NCBI RefSeq assembly: GCF_031755915.1
Contig: NC_083383.1
Location: forward strand, 31,351,501-31,415,500
Source: Ziziphus jujuba
Taxonomy: Eukaryota; Streptophyta; Magnoliopsida; Rosales; Rhamnaceae
Direction: 5' to 3'
DNA: 64,000 bases
A program made the translations under genes and the position numbers. The stretch's first letter is position 1. Each line of letters opens with the position of its first letter. Of this stretch, positions 10,966 through 24,400 are shown in pieces. The notes under the pieces are model-generated. The model ran no database searches. It was not told where the DNA came from and saw nothing but the letters and a program-made list of their open reading frames with translations.

Positions 10966-11280
10966 CATACACCCTATTCGGCTCAAAGACATTTATAGAA
11001 CACATTACATGCACACATATTTGTATATAAACATTAACTAATCAATTCCAACTTTTGCTTGAAACATATGCACACTTAACCACCTATTTGGCTCAGAGAA
11101 ACTTATGCAACACATTACATGCACATATATGCATATAAACATTAACTAACCTCCACTAACTTCTGCTTAAAACACACACACACACAAAACCTATTTGGCT
11201 TAAGAGAAATTTATGCAACACATTACATGCACACATGCATATAAACATTAACTATCCACCAACTTTAACTCACTGTTTGA
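10966..11280. repeat. Tandem repeat, three units of about 108 bp
   Basis: The phrase CTATT(C/T)GGCT starts near 10974, 11084 and 11191. Each time it is followed by GCAACACATTACATGCACA (first copy slightly diverged) and ATATAAACATTAACTA. Periods are 110 and 107 bases. The units are diverged and noncoding, with CA-rich spacers. Confidence 0.85.
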
Positions 11281-12211
11281 ATGCAAGTAAGTACAAACTC
11301 TATCCCTTTTCCTTTTCAAGCATTACTCAGCCTACATAATTTGTAAGAGCGTTAGAATCATAATACTCATATTGGGTATCAATATAAATAGTAGAAGCAT
11401 TATGTAATCTTAACAAGAATCCTCCAAAATCCAATTTGATGCCTTCCAAGAATAGTAACACCAGTATCATTTAACATCGATGCTTCAAATTCCTTTTCAT
11501 AAGATTCCATTTGTCCTATACCAATTTGAACAAATATATGCCATCATCTGGAACTACTAACTACTTAGTGAACAAAGTAGAAAACCAAGCCACACAAAAT
11601 AGCCCTGATCTTGGTCCAACACACTTTACAGCTTTGAAATCTGTTACATCTGTAGATATGGACTACAAACCATATGCAGAACAAAATAAAGCTAAAGTTC
11701 TATCCAAAATTGCACAAACTTAAAGAAATAGTTTGTAAACATATTTAACATACAAACTTATATCTAACCATTGAATCTTAACAAGAAGACAAAGGGTATC
11801 CCCATTTAATTTACCGCTCAATGCTCTGGATTCAAGGAGGGGGAGGGGGGGGGGGGGGGGGGGAGAGAGAGAGAGAGAGAGAGAAGTAATTATTAGAAAG
11901 TAGCTTCACTAATATTTCAAACATTTTAATTCAAAAATAATCTTTCGAAGATAAAATACTATATCTTTAGGTGGAAGCTTAAAACATTCTTGCTGAGTTG
12001 TTCAATGAACAAGAATCTAGCAAAACTAATAAACTATTTAAACAAGTTTAACATGAAATATACACACACAATTATCATGTAAGTAGAAAACAGGCCAACT
12101 TAATATCTAATACGCTCACACTATCCATTTTTAATTGTATGGATAAAGAGTCAACATAATTGCAATTGATCACACAGAGACAACCAAAGTTTCATGCAGA
12201 ACAAAGCATAA
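11281..12211. other. Intergenic with G-run/GA microsatellite
   Basis: AT-rich and noncoding. At 11837-11884 there is an almost pure G run of about 25 bases followed by a (GA)n repeat. A 70-codon frame at 11511-11723 has no recognisable domain and is not called. Confidence 0.65.
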
Positions 12212-14412
12212 TATCTCCCTTCCATGTCCCTCAATGTCTCTACACTCTTTTTATGCTTTCAATGTGCCTTTTACAACTAAAAGCATGAATGAACTCTATC
12301 TCTACTTTGGTTTTTGAAACCAATATTCTAGATGATTTCAGAAATATCCCTTATATTTGAAATTTCAAAAGGTTGGGAAGTTTTAAAACCTTCCTTAAAA
12401 AATATGCTCATGTATACATTACTAATGCACACGCCTATCACTTCTTCTTTTTTGGCTTACAGATCAACCTCTTTTTTTAAGTATCAATAACTTTTTTGGG
12501 GCCTAAATAATAAAATGGACAAAATAGTTTTTACTTTCAACTTTTCTTTTACTTCTCCCTTAAAGCCTTCTAAACAAATAGATATCTTTGTGCAATAGCA
12601 TCAAGAAATTCACTTTTCTTATGAGCATTTGTTTTTTTTTCTTTCTTTCTCTTTTATTTATTTATGAAACTTATCTTAATACAAATATGAAAAATTAATA
12701 TACTAAACAATATGTAGGTGGTATCATCACTGGAAAATTTCATGAAGATTTTAGCCACCTTCTACACTTTCTTTATCCCATTTAATTTATGTTTCCTATT
12801 TTCCTTTAATATTTGATAGTCTGTTTTGTTCCTGGACTATACAACAACTATTATTAGCATTCCTTATTGTGTCATGATTTTCTATCTTTGATATAAAAAA
12901 GTAATATGAAGGAGAAATTGTAAACAATGGTAAATTTTCTTTCTTTTGGATTTTACTAAGATTTACCATTTTCATTGATGTTTCTATTTTCTTTGACACT
13001 TGTTAAACAATAAAGCCTAAATCATTTTTTTTTTTTTTGCTTTAATTATGCTTGTGTTGGATTTTATTGGATATTTTCCATGGATTTTATTGACTCCTAG
13101 GTATTATTTAGACAACTTGATGTGTAACTAAGTTCTTTAGTAGATATTATACGCAATAATTATCTCGTTTTTAATTCATTTGCCTTTTTTCTAACCATTT
13201 AAAATAATAATATTTTGAATAGTTATCTCAAATAAGCTATTGAGTTGATTCATTGTTGATAGTTTTCTTTAATTTTAGGTCATTGATTTTTCTAACCACT
13301 AAAATAATTATAATTGAATAGGTAAGTCCAAGTATTTTTTAAGTGTATAAGGTTTTCAGTATTCACAAGGATAGTTCATGTGCACATGGCATATACACTT
13401 TGTTATCATTAGAAGACTTCTATACTTGTGCATTGCTAGTTGTTGGTACAAATTTTGAGTACTTAAACTTCTATCTTGTTATCATGTGTTTGAACCTAGT
13501 AAGCATATGGATTGAAAGCATCTCATATGCAGATTTTAAAAATTTGAATGTAGGAAAATATTATATTCTTTCTCTCTACTTATCCATTATCACTCTGTCT
13601 ATCATAGGTAATTAATCAACCAAGCCTTTCGTTTTGTAGCTTCTTCTTAATAGTTCTCACAAACATATTTTCCCTGCTTACTTTGAATAACATAGTAATT
13701 TTATTTTATTTTATTTTTGCCAGGATAGGGAACTTTTACCTTGTTAATGAGTGGAAGATTATTTTTATGTTGATAGTGATCCACTTCAGTGTCTTCTTAA
13801 CTGATTATATAAGTGCAAAGACATTTGGAAAGAAAATGACACAGAAAGATTGATATTCATAGTTATATGAGAATATGCGATTAACATTCAAAAGCTAATA
13901 CTTCAAAAGGTTTAGATATGCATATATGAGACTTCATAAGGTTTTATAATTTCGATTAAATTTTAAAAGAATTTGATGAAAGTATGAATGCTAATATGCT
14001 ATTCTACAACTCATTTCATTTTTGAATGTTAATATGCTATTTTTGAATGCATTTCAAGATATTGAATCCAAATGTGCTATATGAAAGCACATTTCTTAAG
14101 AATACTTAGATGTAGAAGATCATACAAGGGAGGACAAATTAAATCTTCTCCCCTATTACTAAAGACCTTCTAACACTGTTCACAACCCTTTTAGCAAAAG
14201 CTAAAGTTAAACAAATAGGCTACTAACAGTTTAGTCATATTAGTATAGAGTTCTAATAGAATTTTTGATGACTTGAATATAGAATAAAATAGTTATAGTT
14301 TGATTGAGAAAAAGGAGACTAAGTGGGAGACAATGGTGATTGGGTTAATGGATATTTTAGATTTAATTGAAGTAAGGCAAAGGCGGGACACATTGGGTAT
14401 TGACTTACACGC
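12212..14412. repeat. Direct duplication, unit 1 (about 2.2 kb)
   Basis: Begins ATCTCCCTTCCATGTCCCTC and ends near GCGGGACACATTGGGTATTG. It matches unit 2 (14562-16572) along its length, with many substitutions and small indels plus an extra few hundred bases around 13020-13340. It has no coding capacity beyond short frames, and I do not recognise the source element. Confidence 0.8.
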
Positions 14413-14561
14413 CTTTACTAAATCCTTCAAAACATTCACCATTTCTAGGTGATCCAAAACCTTAGAATTTGAAGACAAGATTGTCATGGATGCTAGAGAG
14501 GCATGATTAGGCTAGCCTCTTTAGCCAACTCAAAATTTAACAGTCTTTGCCAAGACTGGTA

Positions 14562-16572
14562 GATCTCCTTTCCATGTCCCTCAATGTCTCCACACTCTTT
14601 TTATGCTTTCAATGTGACTCTTACAACTAAAATCATGAATGAACTCTATCTCTACTTTGGTTTTTGACACAATATTCTAGATGATTTTAGAAATATCCTT
14701 TATATTTGAAATTTCAAAAGGTTGGAAAGTCTTAAAACCCTCTTCCAAGAAGATGCTCATGTATACATTATTAATGCACACACCTATCACTTCTTCTTCT
14801 TTGGCTTATAGATCAACCTCTTTTTTTTTTTTTTTTTTTTGGGGGCCTAACTAATAAATAAACATTGATCTCTTCCAAATCATAAATAGGTTTTTCTTTC
14901 AACTTTTCTTTTACTTCTCCCCTAAAGCCTTCTAAACAAATGGATATCCTTGTCTAATAGCGTCATAAAATTCACTTTTCTTATGATCTTTTTTTATTTT
15001 ATTTTTTATGAAACTTATCCTAATACAAATATAAAAAATTAATATACTGAACAATATGTAGGTGGTATCGTTGGTGGAAATATTTTATGAAGATTTTAGC
15101 CACCTTCTACACTTTCTTTACCCCATTTAATTTATGTTTCCTATTTCTCCTCAACATTTGATAGTCCATTTTGTTCCTTGGCTATACAACAACTATTATA
15201 TGCATTTTTTATTGTGCCATGATTTTCTATTGTTGATATAAAGAAGTCATCTGAAGGAGAAATTGTAAACAATGGTAAATTTTCTTTCTTTATGATTTTA
15301 CTATGATTTATCCATCTGAAAGAGAAATTGTAAACAATGGTAAATGTTTTTTTTTTAATGATTTTACTATGATTTATCCTTCTTATTTTCATTAATGTTT
15401 CCGTATTCTTTAACACTTGTCATTAGATATTTTCCATGGTTTTATTGACTCTTAGGTATTATTTAGACAACTTGATGTGTATCTAAGTTCTTTAGTAAAA
15501 TTTATTTGTGAAGCGTATGAGTTTTTTGGTACTCACAAGGATAGTTCATGTGCACACAACATATACTCTTTATCATCATTAGAAGACTTCTATACTTGTG
15601 CATTGCTAGTTGTTCGTACAAATTTTGAGTACATAGACTTCTATCTGCTATCATGTGGTTGGACCCAGTAGGCACATGGATTGAAAGCATCTTGTTTGTA
15701 GATTTTGAAAATTTGAATGTAGGAAAATATTATATTCCTTCTTTCTACTTATTTATCATAACTTTGTCTACTATAGGCAATTAATCAACAAATCCTCTCA
15801 TCTTGCAACTTTTTCTTAATTGTTCTCACTAATATATTTTCTCTGCTTACTTTAAATAATATAATAATTTTATTTATTTTATTTTTGCCATGATAGGGAG
15901 ATTTTCATCTTGCTAACAAGTTGGAGATTATTTTTGTAGTGATAGTGATCCACTTCAAAGTCTTCTTAACCAATTATATAAGTGCAATGACATTTTTGAT
16001 TATTAAAGAATATATATATATATATATATAGTTACATGACAATATGAGATCAACATTTAAAAGCTAATACTTCAAAAGGTTTAAATATACATATACCAGA
16101 CTTCATAAGGTTTTGTAATTTTGGTTAAATTTTGCAAGAGTTTCAAAAAAGTTTGACTTCTAATGTGTTATTCTACCGCTCATTTCATTTTTGAATGATA
16201 ATATGCTATTTTTGAATGTATTTCAAGATAGTGAGTGTGAGTGTGCTTTATGAAAGGTCACTTGTTAAGAATACCCAAATATAAAAGATCATATTAGGCA
16301 AGGGGAAAGAAATTAGATCTTCTCCTCTGTTACTAAAGATCTTCTAATACCATTTACAACCCTTTTAGCAAAAGTTGAAGTTAAACAAATAGACCAATAA
16401 CCTTTGGTCATATTAGCATAGAGTTCTAATAGAATTTTGGATGACTGAAATAGTTATACTTTGATTGATAAAAAGGAGACTAAGTGGAGACAATAATGAT
16501 TGGGATGATGGGTATTTTAGATTTAATTGAAGTAAAGCAAAGTTGGGACATATTGAGTTTTGGTTTACATGC
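14562..16572. repeat. Direct duplication, unit 2 (about 2.0 kb)
   Basis: Begins ATCTCCTTTCCATGTCCCTC and runs parallel to unit 1 at an offset of about 2350 bases at the left end. Shared landmarks include ATAGTTCATGTGCACA (13370; 15540) and ATTTTAGATTTAATTGAAGT (14353; 16513). About 150 bp of unrelated sequence separates the units. An (AT)n run sits at 16012-16030. Noncoding. Confidence 0.8.
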
Positions 16573-17114
16573 AAAAAGAGATGGGTGTTACAAAGGTTAG
16601 TAGATTATAGTGGGCTATTATTGTAGAATATGTGGAACTCTAACAAAATAGCTTAATTTTCTTTTATTTACATGGCAACAATTAATACATCTGTATGCCT
16701 AAGAGTAGGTCGATTTTGTGTGGTAAAATTCTAGAATACCGACTTTAGTCAAAATTTATCTTTCTAGAAACCTTTTTTGCTTAACTAATTTTACAACCTC
16801 TCATTTTCATATTTGAGCTTAAATATGCTAGACTATTCTAGCAACTCCATTTTCTATAACTTTCTCTAATAGTCCAGATATTTCTAAGAAGTGTATCTAT
16901 AAAAAAACTTCTTTAATCTTCTATTTTTTTTTATTCCAGAAAATTCACATCACTCTTGCCACTCCTCCTTGATGTCAATTGTCTTTCTTTCGACTTTTTC
17001 AGTTTTCCAATTGTAATATACATCTTCGTTGATCTCTACATCTCACCTGCTGATAATATTCTTTGTCTTCGTGTTATAAATATGATAGCATTTTGATTGA
17101 GCATTATAGCCAAG
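16573..17114. other. Intergenic, AT-rich; no gene seen
   Basis: No reading frame, repeat or recognisable motif beyond base composition. Confidence 0.5.
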
Positions 17115-17330
17115 TGTTAGGGAATGCAAACAAAGTCCCACATTGATATGAACTCAAAGTGAATCCAACGTATAGCCCAAGTTGGCTACTTCCCTCTCTG
17201 TTGGTTGGTTTTAAGTTGGAACTTAACTTGGGCTTTGGCAAGTGAGCATGGGCAAAGTGGGCCGGACACTCTCTTCAAATGGATCAAAGCCAGAAAAGAC
17301 TTTTAGATGGATAAGCATATAATCAAATAA
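17115..17330 (+). repeat. Possible LTR fragment beginning TGTTAGGG
   Basis: Starts TGTTAGGGAATGCAAACAAA followed by GTCCCACATTG. This opening looks like the 5' end of plant LTR sequences seen in many genomes. The sequence stops, or is interrupted, at the MULE boundary at 17331. No partner LTR was found in the window. Confidence 0.4.
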
Positions 17331-17420
17331 GAGTTTTTTTCGAAAAGTAGCCATCCCGTAAATGGTTTTTTGAAGAATAGCAAAATATATATATATTTTT
17401 TAAAAACTAGCCACCTTGGG
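17331..17420 (+). repeat. MULE 1 left terminal inverted repeat
   Basis: Reads GAGTTTTTTTCGAAAAGTAG, then CCATCCCGTAAATGG and, further in, AAAACTAGCCACCTT. The same order of motifs appears inverted at 27675-27601 and, in related form, at both ends of MULE 2. Confidence 0.85.
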
Positions 17421-17854
17421 AGAAAAATAGCCTTGATAAAATTGAAAATTATGCAATAGGTTTTTTTACCCTTTCCTTCTTCCTCTACATAGCCGTTCAT
17501 ATTTTGTGTAAGGGTTTCTCTAACTGGCCATAAACACTCTTTGCATCTCATCTCCTCTCTTCTCATTTTCTTGTATTTTCTCATATCTGAAACTAAACTC
17601 AGGTAAAATTTTTATCTTTTTTCTTATTAAATGAAACTAAGGAAGTATGTGTTTTTTCTCTTTTTTCTTGTATTTTTTGTTAGTTTTGGAATTTTTAGGC
17701 TTTTTATTTAATATGGGTATACAAGAAATTAATTTATGAGCTGTTATATGTGAGTTTAAAGATATTTAGGTGGCATATGGTTTGAAAATGGGGGAAAATT
17801 TGTGTAAAACTGAAAAATTGCGAAAAACAGTAAAAACAGAGGAAATTTGGCGAA

Positions 17855-17950
17855 AAAGATGAACTTCAGCCATTTTCCTCTAGTTTGTCAGTTTTCGTAA
17901 GTTTTCCGCTAATTTTTTGTCAATTTTCTGCCAGTAGGAAAAAGCTATAT
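17855..17950 (+). repeat. GGCGGAAA-type motif cluster upstream of MULE 1 transposase
   Basis: Contains GAGGAAATTTGGCGAAAA, TTTTCCTCTAG, TTTTCCGCTAA, TTTTCTGCCAG and TAGGAAAAAG within about 95 bp, about 120 bp before the transposase ATG. The equivalent place in MULE 2 (34868-34985) holds better-preserved copies. Confidence 0.7.
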
Positions 17951-18071
17951 TTGGTGGAAAAAAAAATAGAATCAACTTTTTTAATACAATTAATATGTTT
18001 GTTTAGTATTATTCAAATTTTTATATATTTATTGATTTAGTTTAACGTTATTCATTTAATTTTGTAGTAAA

Positions 18072-20632
18072 ATGGAAGACGATGATATTGTAATTTCGGT
18101 TTTATACAATCGAACATTGGTACAAAATGATGGTGGTAATTGGAAATATCGCAATGGTAATATAATGGTTTCCGTCGGCATGAGATGCACAAAATCAAAG
18201 TTAGAGGATGAGATTTTCAATTCTATTAAGATAGATCGAAATAAATATTTGCTAAAGCTAAAATGGATATATGAACGATGTACAGAAAAGTTGGATCCTA
18301 CAGAAATAAGCTGTGATAGGGATGTGAAATGCTTTCTTCAAGAAGTGAGGAATGGAGGGATGACAATGATGCGGCCTCCAATGTATGTTGAGGTGATTTC
18401 GAAAGTTAAACATGTATCTAGAAATGTTCATCAAACAGCCTTTGCTTCGGATAGTGGGAGTAATCTTCATTCTTTTTCTTGTCTTCCAATTGGCATTCGT
18501 CTACCATAAGTTTTTGGTACTGAACCTATTCAGGCTACATCTCAGGAAATTATGGTTCAAGAAACTTAGTTTAGAGATCAAGTTAATGTTCATGGGGCCT
18601 GGACCTCATTTAACATCCATGATGGAGTTGATGTTGGAGGTGACTATGCTGAACAGCTTCCTAACGATGAGGAGTATGAGCAGTTGCATAATATTGATCA
18701 TGATGAGAATTACAATGCAGCAGGGGATGATGTTGATAATGACGATGTAGATTTTGATCATGAGTTGCCAGACAATGATAATGATACGCATCCTGAAATG
18801 AACAATGAAGGAGTTGATGATTGTAGGGTTCATCGTGCTATAAGTGACTACGTATCATCGAGCAACAGAAGTGGTTCTATGGCCATATTTTCGTCAAAGT
18901 TCACTGGTTGTGAGAGCATTGTAGTTGGACAATTATTTCGCAACAAACATGACTTACAGAATAACTGAGTATCTATTGCATGTGTGAAAATAAGGAGTTC
19001 AAGGTGACATGGTCAACTACACAACGGTATGAGGTTGTATGCTTGGAAAATACTTGTAAATGGCGACTATGTGCAACTACATTTAAAAATGGAGAAATAT
19101 TTGTTGTGAGAATTTTTGATAATATACACAGTTGCTCGTTAGATATCATGCATCGAGAACATAAGCAGGCCAGTAGCCGGGTTATCAGGCAATGTATCAA
19201 ATCCAAATATGAAGGAATTGCACGTGTTTACAAACCCAAAGAAATTCAACATGATTTTTTACAGAAATATGGGGTGAATATAAGCTACAACAAAGCATGG
19301 AGAGGTAAAGAGTATGCACTTAACAGTGTTAGGGGGATCTTTAGAGGAGAATTTTGCTAAGTTGCCTGCCTACTATTATGAGTTAGTGTCGAAGAACCCT
19401 GGGACGTTTACATGTATCAAAACAGACGATAACAACAATTTTGTATATTTATTTATGGCGATTGGAGCAAGCATTAGGGGATTTAAATCCCACATAAGAC
19501 CCGTGTTGGCTGTTGATGCAAATACATTGAAAGGAAAATACAAAGGGTACATGTATATTGCATCGGGCATGGATGGCAATAAGCAAATATATCCTTTGGC
19601 TTTCGGCATTGGAGATGGAGAGAACAAGCAAGCATATACATGGTTTTTCCAAAACTTCAAGGGTACCATCGGAGATTTTCTGGATTTGGTGTTTATGAGT
19701 GATAGACACCCTGCTATTGAAAGGGCATTATGCAAAATTTTTCCCAATGCATACCATGAGTTATGCACGTACCATATAAGCAGAAATATTAAAGCAAATG
19801 GACATGCGAAAGATGAAACAATAATACAATGTTTCATGCTCGCAGCTAGTGCATATTTGGTTGAAGATTTTGAGTTTTATGTGGGGCAAATTGAGGCAAA
19901 AAATAGTAGGGCTGCCCAGTACATTCGATCATGTGACCCTACAAGGTCGGCACATTCTCTTTCTCCATGTAGAAGGTACACTATCATGACCACCAATATC
20001 GCAGAAAGCTTGAATGGTATTTTGCTAGATGCTAGAGAGATGCCAATAATAGCATTAATTGAGCACATACGGGATTTACTGCAAAGGTGGTTTTATGAGC
20101 GACGTACTATAGGTGTAAAATTAACGAAGCCTGTGACTGACCATATGGAAAAGCAACTCAAACTACGAAATTTGGAGTCCATCGGACTACGTGTGAAAGC
20201 CATTAATTTGCATGAATTTCTTGTGGAAGGTGGGAGTTTGAGGGTACAGTTAATCTCCAACAAAAAACATGCTCATGCAAAGTCTTCGATCTTGATCAAT
20301 ATCCTTATGATCATTGTATTGCCGTTTGGAGAGATCACAAAATTACTCCTTATGGCATGTGTTCTCATTACTACACCGCGGATGCATATCATGCAACTTA
20401 TGCTGAGTCCATTTACCCTGTGTTAGATGAGAAACAGTGGCATGCCCCGGATGAAGTGGCAAGTCGTATTGTTCTTCCACCAAGATGGACACGTAGGGGA
20501 GCCGGCAGGCCGAGGATGCAATGCATACCATCCGAAGGTGAAGATGTTATTGGATGTAGATGTAGCCGATACGGTGGTGTTGGACATTATAGGCAGAGAT
20601 GTACGAATCCATTGTCTTTTGCTTTGAATTAG
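18072..20632 (+). pseudogene. MULE transposase (MURA-like), broken
   Basis: Starts at ATG 18072 (MEDDDIVISVLYN), just after a TTGTAG acceptor-like site. Order: N-terminal region; acidic asparagine/aspartate-rich stretch; MuDR-type zinc-binding region (CKWRLCATTFKNGE); MULE DDE catalytic domain (LAVDANTLKGKYKGYM with the first Asp, VFMSDRHPAIERAL with the second, TTNIAESLNG near the Glu); SWIM zinc finger (TCSCKVF); C-terminal CCHC-like knuckle (CRCSRYGGVGHYRQRC). Lesions: stop TAA at 18507, stop TAG at 18567, a 1-base loss near 18966, an extra G near 19331 and a lost G near 20242, the indels judged against MULE 2. One SWIM cysteine appears as Tyr. Both stops look like C-to-T changes from CAA and CAG. 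It cannot make a transposase. Confidence 0.93.
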
Positions 20633-20994
20633 AAAGTTTTAATTTAGTGTTATGGTTTAATATGTTTTGGTAATTATTTCATATCTTGGATATTATATTT
20701 TCTACTCCACGGTGGAAGATTTATTAGCAATCTTTTTTTTTTTTTTGAATTTAATCCCAAATGAAAAGAGGTTTTCTGGAGTTGATTTTAAATCTTTAGT
20801 TTACATCTCATTCTATGAAATGTCCAAATGATTTTGAAAAGAAAAACAAATATATATCATTTTTTCTTTTCTTTAAAATGGCTATTGATTTTAAATGTCA
20901 ATACATTTTTTGTTAAATCTATCTTCATGTTATATAATATTTGTCTCCACTCTTAATTTTTTTGCCCCACTATTAACTTAAATAATCTATTAGA

Positions 20995-21240
20995 AATTGA
21001 TTTTCCAAGTGGAGGAAATTAGTTTCTGATAGGAGTAAAAATTATTCAACGATTTCCGCTTAGAGGAAATTTTTTCCAACAGGAGGAAAACGATTTTTGC
21101 TTGGAGGAAAAAATTTTCGCTTGGCAGAAAATTATCCAGAGACTTCAATTGATCTCCATATGGGATTTCCAACTAGAAGAAAATTTTTCCTCCAGGAGGA
21201 AAGGTTTTTAAAATTTTCCGACAAGCGGAAAATTTTTTAG
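20995..21240. repeat. Palindromic GGAAA/TTTCC array between the two MULE 1 genes
   Basis: About ten units of about 20-25 bases, such as TTTTCCTCCAGGAGGAAA and TTTTCCGACAAGCGGAAAA, lie between the convergent 3' ends of the transposase and protease genes. The same array, better conserved, is at 31562-31812 in MULE 2. The adjoining 20633-20994 is AT-rich with nothing recognised. Confidence 0.8.
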
Positions 21241-21469
21241 AATTTGCAATTGAGCTTGTAAGACGTTTGTGCATAATGTAATTCTAACAAATAAACATGG
21301 AACATTTTCTATAAGGTCAATTAGTTATCCTTACATCAATAACATATTGTTATCTTTGTTAAACGAACATTATAAGCCACCATTATCTTTACAATTAAAA
21401 GTCTAATATAATAAAGAATATGCATCTATAAACATGACAAAAGGAAAGAAAAATGCATCACCACCCAGC

Positions 21470-24400
21470 TCATATGCTTAGTTCTTTGTTATAAGCCTCA
21501 TATGCATACTTCCTCCTAAAGAACTCCATGTCATCTTGTGTGAATGTCACTAGTAATCCAGCATGTAAAAACTCGATGGTCTTGAGTGTAAACATGCCAC
21601 ATTCACCACTACAAAAAAACAATTATTATAACATATATTAGTATTATTAGAACCCTATCCAATAGTTAATATTTTTTCAAAAAACATGTACGTATTAAGG
21701 GGCTTTACTCGTTACTTTGTTGAGGGGAATTTTGTGCCAATTCACATGTAAACTCATCAACAGAGTCTACAAGATCCTTCTGCTGCTCATAAAAGGATAC
21801 AGACCGCAGTAAATAAGGTAACATGATGCATAATTTCTGGAAATAAATTTCTCCCTTGTTTCGGTTGCCAGCCTTATCTGAGTCATATACAGTCATACGA
21901 CGCTCTTTCATATTCACATGCCCTACTAGCCAATGTATGTTGCACTATTTTAGTGGAATCGACAACTGTCAATACATTACAGGATTTCAGTTAGCACAAC
22001 AAATAAAGGAAGGCACATGAATAAATGAATAGTTAACATTACACAATATGGACATATATATTGTACATGATTTACGCATTTCTATGGCTTCGACTCCTTC
22101 ATTCGAATCCCCAATATATATTCTTGCAGCGCATATGAGAATTGGAACTTAGATGGATTGGCGAGGAACTTTCCATAACACTGCTCAATGTATACCTACA
22201 ACAAAATAAATTATTAGTTATCCAAAATCACAATAGCCACATATAGGACACCTGGCCTTTAATACTTCTTTACTTACCCAAAATCCTCCATCTATCACCT
22301 CAAAACAAGGATAAAAAACATCAGAGAATCGATTGGCATGTATAAGAAATAAGTAAGGCAGGACTTCCATATGCTGCATTGAAAGACGAGTTAATTTTAA
22401 ATTACATCCTTGCAGTTGAACAACTATCTATGGAATTTATCAAATTATAAAATAAAAATCTTGATCGAAAAATACTTACATCGTGATTCAGCCACTTCTT
22501 ACTGGTTATAAGCAACTGGAAAAAGTCTTTACCCGCAGACAAAATGTCCATATCAACCTTTGCTGCCCAATCGAACTTCATAAATTGGTCAAAAATTTTT
22601 ACAAGTCGCGTGGGTACTGGTTTGTATGGGTCGAACTTCAAAGTAGAAGATGCACAGGGTAAAGTGCGTTGTAGTTTTTTTTGCAAGCCTCCAACACGGT
22701 AAGGAGTTGTAATAGCTGCTGCTGCCTTCCTATCCCGCCTCCCAATATCTATACTTTGCTTAGCAGCTGCTACCTTTCTTGCACGTCTCCCAGCTGGAAA
22801 CTTTGATGGAGACACTTTCTCGATAATCGTAACATTTGGTCTTGCATCATCTACAATGGATGGACATGACTGCATATCAACAGGGGTCGCATTGAGACCA
22901 AACTCTTCTTTATTTTCAACCCCTTCAACGCTCGCTTCCGTCGCATCTCCCAACCCGTCAGCACCAACTCCCGCTCCTTGGTGCTTCATTAACTTATCAA
23001 GCTTGGTCTCCAAACTTGCAAACTCTTTAAGCATGGTGATTCTTAAATCTTTAACGTCTTGCCATACATTAGCCACTTCACCTTCAAGGATAGTTAATCT
23101 CTCTCTCAAAGGTACCTAAAAGAAACAATAATGATTAGTACTTGTAATAATAAAAAAGATAAACATTCATACAATTTATTCAAACCTCATCATGGGATGG
23201 AGTCGTTGGAGGTTGGGAAGGAGTCGATGGTTTAATACGAATATGAGCAGCAACTCCTGCAGTCGATGATGAAGGCTGGTCTGTTAGCTTATCTCCTATT
23301 TGCCACCTCCCTCCTTTACCCTTACTTTCCACAGACGCCTGTTTTCGTTTCTTACTTCCTCCACTACTTGTAAGTGGAACGCCTTCATCTTTTTCACCAT
23401 GACTTCCCTGTGGTGGCTTGTCTCAGAAAGCAGGTGCAACATTGTATGGAGTAGTATCATGATGTACATCCCATGCAATTTTGCCAATATATGCACGCTC
23501 AAATTTAGTTACATTCATTAAGCCATGAATGGGATACTGCAAAAGACAAAAGGGATTATCATCAAGTGATTATTAAGTAATACTAATATTACTACAAATA
23601 CTGCAAAAGTCTATAAATAATATTACTATGTTGGAATGTATATATACATATATATTTGTACATATAAGTGGAAGAACTCATATACTTACATCACGATGAT
23701 CGAAGAGTTCAGTGGCCTTCTCAAATCTTGGCACTTGTGAAATATGCCAATGCCAATTAAGAATTCGAGGGAATGCCATGTCTGGCAACTTCCTTCTAAA
23801 TGCTTGACCGAACGAAGGAATTGTCTCAAAACCCCAAATCTGTCAAACAATTAATTAATAATGAATAAGTAAAGAAATACATACCATAAATACAAGTGTA
23901 ACAAACTTTAAATAATAGTGTAATAAACTTACCATGAAAGCCAAAGGAAACCCACAAACACTATAACTCTTTGATTTGTTTAAAGCCATGGACTCTCTAT
24001 GCTCAAAAGCACTCTTATATGATAAAGTACTCCATGGATAGTTATTGAAGTACTCTAAATCGTCCACCATCTCCAAGTGATTATGGGGTGCTGTGGCCAT
24101 GCTTTCTTTGCCTATAAGAACCGTCTCTAGGAAATATAATAAAGCCAACTTCAATCTATCATCGTTGGCTTCATCATCGTCTTAACACTGTGCGGTCATG
24201 AAAGCTTCAGTTATCTCTGAGTTAGTGACCTTTCGCTTTTCGCCAAAATACGTGTCACTAATACGAGTAGAGATGTTAACTCGCCTATTGGGTTCGTAAC
24301 CAAATTGTAGACCTGTAATTATGGTGAAGTGTCTCCGCGTAAATCTAGCACCACGCCCTCCAAAATTGAATACCATAGAATCCTTGTCGTCATAAACACA

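Noticed and set aside
13343..13615. A 90-codon frame in duplication unit 1 and its counterpart in unit 2
   Set aside because: The frame is not kept between the two units and has no recognised domain.
20242..20340. Apparent shared frameshift before the SWIM finger in both MULE transposases
   Set aside because: MULE 2 has one more G (GGGG versus GGG) and reads correctly into TCSCKVF. Only MULE 1 is shifted there, so it is an individual lesion, not a programmed or inherited one.
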